From contig JAEWAX010000079.1 in assembly GCA_023391425.1 (NCBI GenBank), positions 1 through 19,320 of the forward strand: DNA of 19,320 bases, written 5' to 3'. The DNA comes from Bacillota bacterium (GTDB lineage Bacteria > Bacillota > Clostridia > Acetivibrionales > DSM-1351). This document shows positions 14,243 through 19,320 of this stretch, piece after piece (the stretch's first letter is position 1; every line of letters begins with the position of its first letter). Under the pieces are notes generated by a model. That model ran no database searches. It saw nothing but the letters and a program-made list of their open reading frames with translations, and was not told where the DNA came from. The translations under genes were made by a program, and so were the position numbers.

Positions 14243-14274
14243 TATTCACAAAGCATACCACAATTGATTTCAAA

Positions 14275-14291
14275 ATTGTTGTTACAACAAT
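14275..14291. promoter_or_regulatory. Palindrome ATTGTTGT-T-ACAACAAT, possible operator
   Basis: An 8-bp perfect inverted repeat around one central base, in the divergent intergenic region. Its symmetry and length suit a dimeric helix-turn-helix repressor site. No regulator family can be named from this. Confidence 0.4.
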
Positions 14292-14376
14292 AATAATACT
14301 ATAATAATAGAAACGCAACCAATAGAAAGCATGTGTTCTCAGTCAAATTCATTGCATAATTCATACTTTACACAAT

Positions 14377-14455
14377 AGTTAATATTACCCACTTTGTGCA
14401 AGAATAACCACACAACTACAATCAAATGCAATATTAACCACATAATTACAATATG
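14377..14455. repeat. Imperfect ~30-bp tandem repeats upstream of the MutS-like gene
   Basis: AACCACACAACTACAAT (14406-14422) and AACCACATAATTACAAT (14436-14452) are 30 bp apart and match at 14 of 17 positions. A weaker third unit (TTAATATTACCCACTTTG) precedes them. The 30-bp spacing is close to three helical turns, compatible with repeated protein sites. Confidence 0.45.
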
Positions 14456-14460
14456 AAACA

Positions 14461-14489
14461 TTGTAAATTATATTCTGAATTGGTAGAAT
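14461..14489 (+). promoter_or_regulatory. Candidate promoter of the MutS-like gene (TTGTAA - 17 bp - TAGAAT)
   Basis: TTGTAA at 14461-14466 and TAGAAT at 14484-14489 with the ideal 17-bp spacer, 60 bp upstream of the GTG start. It directly follows the 30-bp repeats, so factors bound there could act on it. Confidence 0.4.
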
Positions 14490-14549
14490 GTGTTTTAAGC
14501 AAATTAAGGGCATAGCTTCGGAATAACTTAACATGGGAGGTATAAATAA

Positions 14550-16310
14550 GTGGTTAACATTGATAAAGAAAAGTTTAGCCTAATTTGGCCTACAGAAAGT
14601 GGAATTAGTAGGAATTTGAATTTCTTTGGTGATTCTAATAGAAGTATTAATGATTTAAGCATAGATAACCTAACCAAAGCTTTTAGCTACAATAGAGTGT
14701 TCAGGATTGATGATGCTTACTTATTATCTGTTTTAACTGACAATAACGAAGTAATCAGATACAGATTGGATATAATAGATGATTTATTAAATGAGTCACA
14801 ACTTGTTCAGTGTTTTGAAGATATACTGCCCATGATAGATGAATTATCAAATTTGAAACCATCCTTTAATAATATGGCAACACCTATACAACAGACTGTA
14901 TGGAGAATAGGAGAACTAGATCTATATATTGAATGTGTTAAAAAATTTAAATTGGTATTTGATTCAATATTTACAAGATTAAAATCTGAGGGTTTAAAAA
15001 AATTTAGTTCATATATAGATTTATTCACAAGCGAAGAATCTTTTAATTCAATTGCTAATGAGCTTCCAAACTTAAGAAGTGGCCTAAAAAGTCTAGCAAG
15101 TATTACTATTGGTGTGAATCTTGATCCTAATCTTCGCCCATATGAAGCAACTATATTATCGATTAATGATGAGCCTTTTAAAGGTCGCTCTTTAGTCGGA
15201 AAATTATTTGGTAAAGTAGTTGAAGGTAGTGAACATAATACAGGTATTTCATCTCTCTTAAAAATTGAAAACCTAAATAAACAACTTTTTGACGAACCAG
15301 TATATGATGCGTTTCAGATTACTCTTTTTGATCAATTAAACAAGATTATTGGGCATATTGCAAAGCCAATTGCATCCACTTTGCACAAGTATACAAGCGT
15401 AAATAGTGATTTTTTAGTAAGTTTAAAACAGGATATTATTTTCTTATTAGGTGCTGTTAAGTTTTTTAATAAGTTAAAAGCTGCTAATTTACCTATATGT
15501 AAACCTAATATATGCATGAAGGATGAGAGAATTTTCAAAGTAAAAAACATATATAATGTTAACCTTGCCTTCAACATGATTAACAAATCCGGTGAAAAAG
15601 ACTTAAGTAATGACATTGTCACTAATAATGTAGAGTTCGGAGAAGAAGGGAGAATCTTCATTCTTACTGGTCCTAATAGTGGTGGTAAGACTACGTATGT
15701 ACAGTCTGTAGGCATTACTCAATTTTTGTTTCAGCTTGGACTTTTTGTACCTGGATCTGAAGCCTCCATTAGTGCTGTTGATAGTATTTTTACTCATTTC
15801 CCTATAGAAGAAAAGCCAGACTCAAACCTTGGGCGTTTAGGTGAAGAATCAAAACGATTAAACGATATATTTATGACTGCTACTAAATATAGCATGGTTT
15901 TACTGAATGAATCTCTATCAAGTACTAGTTTTGATGAGGGCTTATATATTTCTAGAGAGGTTCTTGCAGGACTGAAAATCATGGAGGTTCGTGCAATCTT
16001 TGTCACGCACTTTCATAGTCTTGCAAAAAACCTTGATGAATTTAATAAAAGCATACCAGGAGACAGTAAGGCAGTAAGTATGTTATCAGGTATTTCAAAA
16101 TTAAACGACGATGAAAAAAGCGAGGATGCTATAAAACGTACATACAAGATTGAACCCAGCCCCCCTCAAGGATTAAGTTACGCTAAGGACATTGCTGCGC
16201 GATATGGACTAGATTTTAAAATTATAGTAAATAGATTAAAAACTAGAGGAATTATTAATAACGAGTTTGATGCTGATTTATTTGAACAGAGTATTAATTC
16301 AGAAATGTAA
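14550..16310 (+). CDS. MutS-core-like ATPase (MutS-related protein without mismatch-recognition domain)
   Basis: A 586-residue protein with the lever/clamp helices and the C-terminal ATPase domain of the MutS family, but no N-terminal mismatch-binding FxE domain and no Smr or KOW domain of MutS2. The start is GTG at 14550 with GGGAGGT eight bases upstream. Walker A is TGPNSGGKTT (373-382). The signature-loop region is PDSNLGRLGEESKRL (423-437), and VTHFHSL (485-491) is the switch His segment. Walker B reads LLNESLSST (451-459), with Asn453 where MutS has Asp, and LSST replacing GRGT. The family occurs in Firmicutes without known function. It probably binds branched or special DNA, by inference from homology. 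Confidence 0.85.
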   Translation: MVNIDKEKFSLIWPTESGISRNLNFFGDSNRSINDLSIDNLTKAFSYNRVFRIDDAYLLSVLTDNNEVIRYRLDIIDDLLNESQLVQCFEDILPMIDELSNLKPSFNNMATPIQQTVWRIGELDLYIECVKKFKLVFDSIFTRLKSEGLKKFSSYIDLFTSEESFNSIANELPNLRSGLKSLASITIGVNLDPNLRPYEATILSINDEPFKGRSLVGKLFGKVVEGSEHNTGISSLLKIENLNKQLFDEPVYDAFQITLFDQLNKIIGHIAKPIASTLHKYTSVNSDFLVSLKQDIIFLLGAVKFFNKLKAANLPICKPNICMKDERIFKVKNIYNVNLAFNMINKSGEKDLSNDIVTNNVEFGEEGRIFILTGPNSGGKTTYVQSVGITQFLFQLGLFVPGSEASISAVDSIFTHFPIEEKPDSNLGRLGEESKRLNDIFMTATKYSMVLLNESLSSTSFDEGLYISREVLAGLKIMEVRAIFVTHFHSLAKNLDEFNKSIPGDSKAVSMLSGISKLNDDEKSEDAIKRTYKIEPSPPQGLSYAKDIAARYGLDFKIIVNRLKTRGIINNEFDADLFEQSINSEM

Positions 16311-16350
16311 TCAATTTTGTATTAGGAAAAATACTGCTTAATCATAAAAA

Positions 16351-16387
16351 AACCAGCTAGTAAAAAGCAATATTTTTCTAGCTGGTT
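16351..16387. terminator. Strong bidirectional intrinsic terminator
   Basis: AACCAGCTAG (16351-16360) pairs with CTAGCTGGTT (16378-16387). Inner AAAAA/TTTTT bases can extend the stem. On the minus strand it is followed by a run of seven T, ideal for ending the ABC transporter transcript. On the plus strand TTCTTATATATTTT follows, adequate for the MutS-like gene. It sits between the two convergent genes. Confidence 0.8.
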
Positions 16388-16474
16388 CTTATATATTTTA
16401 AAACAACGTATGCTGAATCTTTAATATTTAAAACAACGTTAGCTGGTTCTTTAATATTTCAAAACAACGTAAGC
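16378..16474. repeat. Three ~30-bp tandem repeats next to the terminator
   Basis: Units of the form GCTGGTTCTTTAATATTT then AAAACAACGT recur three times, with AAACAACGT at 16401, 16431 and 16462 (spacing 30 and 31 bp). The first unit includes the right arm of the terminator stem. A fourth partial unit (AAGCTGCTTATC) follows. They lie at the 3' end of the ABC permease transcript. ATTTTAAAACAACGT of the first unit also occurs at 4619-4633. Confidence 0.65.
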
Positions 16475-16558
16475 TGCTTATCATAATAGTCCCCGATTGT
16501 AAGCGTTGATAATATCTTTCATTTTGTACAGCATATAATAAACTATCAGCTAGCTCTT

Positions 16559-18541
16559 TTATCTTACCGCAAAATTTCTCCCTATGATTTTACAGTAGAA
16601 CTTCACAGTCAGTAAATAATAGGCTAAATAAATTAATACATATATTGTTGCTACTGCAAGTATAGGGTACCAAATATTAGCCTTAAGCAGTGGCTCCAAA
16701 ATCTTTAAGGCAATTATACTATGTGATATACCTACAACTAGAGGTAACACAAAAATAATACTCATTTGTTTAGCTATTGAATGCTGTAACTCTCTCTTAT
16801 TTGCTCCAATATTACTTAATATTCTATACCTCTCTTTGTCCTCATTAGCCTCTGATAACTGCTTGAAAAAAATCATGCTTCCTGTACATATTAGGAATAC
16901 AATTCCTACAAAAGTTATTAAAAAGATTGTCATGCCTAATTCTGTCATCGAACTGGTATATTCATCGTAATAAGCAGATATATTCAAAGCATTTTGTCCA
17001 TAGCTATTTTTATTATATACATGACTTTGGCGCATGGTTTTAATTATATCTTCTGTAGTAGCTTTACTTTTTTTAGGATTCTCAACACTTATAAGCCTTA
17101 AAGTAGTTGGTGGAGTGCTATCTACAAGTTTTGAATAAACTTTGTCATCTACTACCACCACATTCACAATTGAATTACTTCCATTAAACAACTCGTTTAT
17201 TACAGGATAATTAATGCAGTCTTTAATTTTAAAAGGTACTTCCTTTTTATCTATATTGTAAAACATATTTTTTCCGTTAGGATTTTCCATGACCTTTTCA
17301 GAAAACATTGTATAAAAGTATAGCAGCACTTCATTTTGCTTCACCGATACATTGGAATCCTTACCTATAGCCACCAAAAGCTTTTTCAAAGTGCTCACTG
17401 AAATGACGTTATCTACTGATTTCTCATATTCCTTTTTTCCTTTATTAAGTTTGTCTACCGATGGGAAATTTCCCTCTACTTGTTTTACCTCTACTGCAAT
17501 AGAGTTCTTGATTTTATTTTCCTTATGCTTTGAAATTACTTCCTCTATATTGCTATCTAGATTTTTATCTTTAATTTGATATACATAACTGAAGGGTAGC
17601 ATTTTATCCATTCCTGTCACATTATCGTAGTAAAGGGCAGCTGCAGCTCCAACTGCAGTTAGTGTGCATGCACTTAGGATTGCAATGGTCGCTAGTAACC
17701 TGGAATTACTTTTACTCCTAAAAGCTAAGTGTGAAAAGGTTATCATATTTAGCCCTTTAAAGAATAGCTTTTTTCTATTTTTCATAAATTTCACTAAATA
17801 CACAATAAGAGAGGAAAAAAGCAGGTATGTACCACAAACAGTTAAAAAAACAATGAGCATTATACTGGTTAATCCATTATATTTGAAATGCAATGCCAGC
17901 CAATATCCACTTCCAATGAGCAAAACGGCTGCCAATGTTAGAATAAAGGATGTCTTCGGCTGTTTTTGACCTTTATTTTCTGACTTGAAAAGGTCAATCA
18001 ACTTATACTTATAAATTAACATATATCCGTGTAATGAAGTAACCATAAATAGTGCTAAAAAAACTCCAATCGTGCTTATAATTGCATCAAGCGGGATAGA
18101 TATTGCAACCTCTAGATCAAACCCCATCAGCCTTACTAAAACCATGGAGAATAATCTTGAAAACATTATTCCAGATAATATGCCAGCCGCAAGTGCCATA
18201 AAACCCATTAGCAGATTTTCATAAAAAAGCATACTTGCAATCTGGCTTTTCTTTACACCCATTAAGCAATAAAGTGCAACTTCTTTTTTTCTTCGGCCAG
18301 CAAAAAATGTATTTGAATACCATATAAATACCGTTATAAACAATGCAATTACAAAAGATATCATACTAAAAGCATTTTCAACTTTTTGATTAATGTTTGA
18401 AAGATCCATTATCTGCCGATTAAATTGTATTGCCTTCAAAGTATAGAAAATCATTATGCTGCATACCATGGAAATAAAATATAAGAAATAGTTGCCTAGG
18501 TTCTTTTTTATATTTCTAACCGCAATATTAAATAAGGTCAT
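16559..18541 (-). CDS. BceB-type FtsX-like ABC transporter permease
   Basis: A 660-residue permease of the BceAB class, which exports or senses bacitracin-like and other cell-wall-active peptides. Ten membrane segments are visible: seven in the first 310 residues (beginning YFLYFISMVCSIMIFY), then a large extracellular domain of about 220 residues (roughly 315-535, with YVYQIKDKNLDSNIEEVI and KEVPFKIKDC). Three more segments follow (MTIFLITFVGIVFLICTG, MSIIFVLPLVVGISHS, YPILAVATIYVLIYLAYY). This 7-ECD-3 topology is the BceB hallmark. GGGAGG precedes the ATG at 18541. The start lies 17 bp after the stop of the ATPase gene, so they form one operon. No histidine kinase or regulator is in the window, so the ligand cannot be inferred. 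Confidence 0.9.
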   Translation of the reverse strand: MTLFNIAVRNIKKNLGNYFLYFISMVCSIMIFYTLKAIQFNRQIMDLSNINQKVENAFSMISFVIALFITVFIWYSNTFFAGRRKKEVALYCLMGVKKSQIASMLFYENLLMGFMALAAGILSGIMFSRLFSMVLVRLMGFDLEVAISIPLDAIISTIGVFLALFMVTSLHGYMLIYKYKLIDLFKSENKGQKQPKTSFILTLAAVLLIGSGYWLALHFKYNGLTSIMLIVFLTVCGTYLLFSSLIVYLVKFMKNRKKLFFKGLNMITFSHLAFRSKSNSRLLATIAILSACTLTAVGAAAALYYDNVTGMDKMLPFSYVYQIKDKNLDSNIEEVISKHKENKIKNSIAVEVKQVEGNFPSVDKLNKGKKEYEKSVDNVISVSTLKKLLVAIGKDSNVSVKQNEVLLYFYTMFSEKVMENPNGKNMFYNIDKKEVPFKIKDCINYPVINELFNGSNSIVNVVVVDDKVYSKLVDSTPPTTLRLISVENPKKSKATTEDIIKTMRQSHVYNKNSYGQNALNISAYYDEYTSSMTELGMTIFLITFVGIVFLICTGSMIFFKQLSEANEDKERYRILSNIGANKRELQHSIAKQMSIIFVLPLVVGISHSIIALKILEPLLKANIWYPILAVATIYVLIYLAYYLLTVKFYCKIIGRNFAVR

Positions 18542-18558
18542 TTCTAATCCTCCCTTTC

Positions 18559-19320
18559 TCAGTTTCGCATGCTATCTAGGCGCACACTAATTGCCTCTAA
18601 TACATCAAGAATTTTTTTAAAAAATTCTTGTCTATCAGTATTGCCTTTCACAAGCTCAGAAAATAAAATACCATCTTTAATAAATAGAATTCTTTTACAA
18701 TAACTTGCTGCAAAAGCATCATGTGTAACCATCATAATGGTTGCTCCGTGTTTATTATTCAAATCACTCAAGGCCTGTAAAAGTTCAGCCGAAGAACGTG
18801 AATCCAATGCTCCTGTAGGTTCATCTGCCAAAATCAATCTTGGATTTGAAATCATCGCTCTACAGGCAGCCGTCCTTTGTTTTTGTCCGCCAGAAACCTC
18901 ATAGGGGTATTTACTCAGAATATCACTAATTCCTAATAGTTCAGACATATTTAAAAGTCTTTTTTCAATCTCTTTGAAAGGGGTATTTGCAAGGGCCAAA
19001 GGTAAAGTAATGTTTTCCTTCAATGTGAGAGTATCAAGGAGGTTGTAATCTTGAAACATAAATCCAAGGTTTTTCCTTCTAAATAAGGATAACTTGTCCT
19101 CATTCATTTTGGTAATATCATCCCCTCCTATAATAACCTCCCCTGATGTAGGTGTATCAATAGTGGAAATAATATTTAGAAGTGTAGTTTTTCCAGCACC
19201 AGAAGGCCCCATAACACCTATGAACTCTCCTTCTTCTATATCAAGATTAATACCATTTAGAGCTGTAAATACATTTCCCCTTGAGCCATATACCTTTTTT
19301 AGGTTTCTAACTGTTAATAC
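18559..19320 (-). CDS. BceA-type ABC transporter ATP-binding protein (5' end beyond the window)
   Basis: An ABC ATPase paired with the BceB-type permease. The reading frame stays open to the right edge, beginning VLTVRNLKKVYGSRGNVFTALNG, so 254 residues are visible and a few N-terminal codons are missing. The apparent ATG at 19212 lies inside the Walker A region and is not the start. Landmarks: Walker A GPSGAGKTT, Q-loop MFQDYNLLDTL, signature VSGGQKQR, Walker B LILADEPTGALD, D-loop and switch VTHD. The order and spacing are those of a MacB/BceA-family ATPase. It energises the permease encoded 17 bp downstream. Confidence 0.92.
   Translation of the reverse strand, partial: VLTVRNLKKVYGSRGNVFTALNGINLDIEEGEFIGVMGPSGAGKTTLLNIISTIDTPTSGEVIIGGDDITKMNEDKLSLFRRKNLGFMFQDYNLLDTLTLKENITLPLALANTPFKEIEKRLLNMSELLGISDILSKYPYEVSGGQKQRTAACRAMISNPRLILADEPTGALDSRSSAELLQALSDLNNKHGATIMMVTHDAFAASYCKRILFIKDGILFSELVKGNTDRQEFFKKILDVLEAISVRLDSMRN

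Larger units (their letters stand above)
14203..14549. other. Gene-free divergent region (347 bp)
   Basis: No convincing reading frame. It separates the minus-strand small gene from the plus-strand MutS-like gene and must hold both their promoters. It contains the GGCACTGTGCC palindrome (14232-14242), the ATTGTTGT-T-ACAACAAT palindrome (14275-14291), imperfect 30-bp repeats (about 14377-14455) and a candidate promoter for the MutS-like gene. Confidence 0.7.

Noticed and set aside
16411..16474. CRISPR array
   Set aside because: The repeats are contiguous tandem units without unique spacers, only three copies, and no cas genes are present.

Overview
The window is AT-rich, with AGGAGG-type ribosome binding sites and ATG, GTG and TTG starts. 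It carries Firmicutes-type LexA boxes and a BceAB-type ABC transporter. This points to a low-GC Gram-positive anaerobe of the class Clostridia (Clostridium/Ruminiclostridium-like). That placement is inference from style and gene content; no rRNA or tRNA gene is present.

Region 1 (about 1-9730) is an accessory-looking array. Every gene lies on the minus strand, most have their own ribosome binding site, and most are separated by 30-260 bp of AT-rich spacer. The products are functionally unrelated. Reading from the left end of the window they are a two-repeat lipoprotein, a Nudix hydrolase, a Vat/XAT-type acetyltransferase, a degenerate ThyX-like protein, a HAD hydrolase, a broken copy of a small P-loop kinase, a CxxC zinc-finger protein, an ATC-hydrolase-like protein, the intact P-loop kinase, an unknown 199-aa protein, a two-helix membrane protein, an HNH nuclease, an unknown 261-aa protein, a DUF6414-like protein and a 41-aa ORF. 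Between 6.6 and 8.8 kb each gene is followed by a spacer carrying a related, diverged repeat, which gives a gene-plus-repeat layout resembling a cassette array. No integrase is in view.

Region 2 (9860-12313, plus strand) is a compact SOS operon. Two LexA boxes flank a perfect TATAAT -10 box and drive a Y-family DNA polymerase with a beta-clamp motif, a small DUF6504-like protein and an SRAP/HMCES/YedK-type abasic-site protein. The SRAP protein has an odd Asn/Ser/Thr-rich segment and a shortened C-terminus. Together the operon would handle translesion synthesis and abasic-site protection.

Region 3 (12364-14202, minus strand) holds an ACT-ACT-metallo-beta-lactamase fusion protein and a small unknown protein. 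After a 347-bp gene-free divergent region with palindromes and 30-bp repeats comes a MutS-core-like ATPase on the plus strand (14550-16310). A strong intrinsic terminator and a set of 30-bp tandem repeats follow.

Region 4 (16559 to the right edge, minus strand) is a BceAB-type ABC transporter (permease and ATPase). The ATPase gene runs off the window at its 5' end. Such transporters usually export or sense cell-wall-active peptides; the partner two-component genes are not in view.
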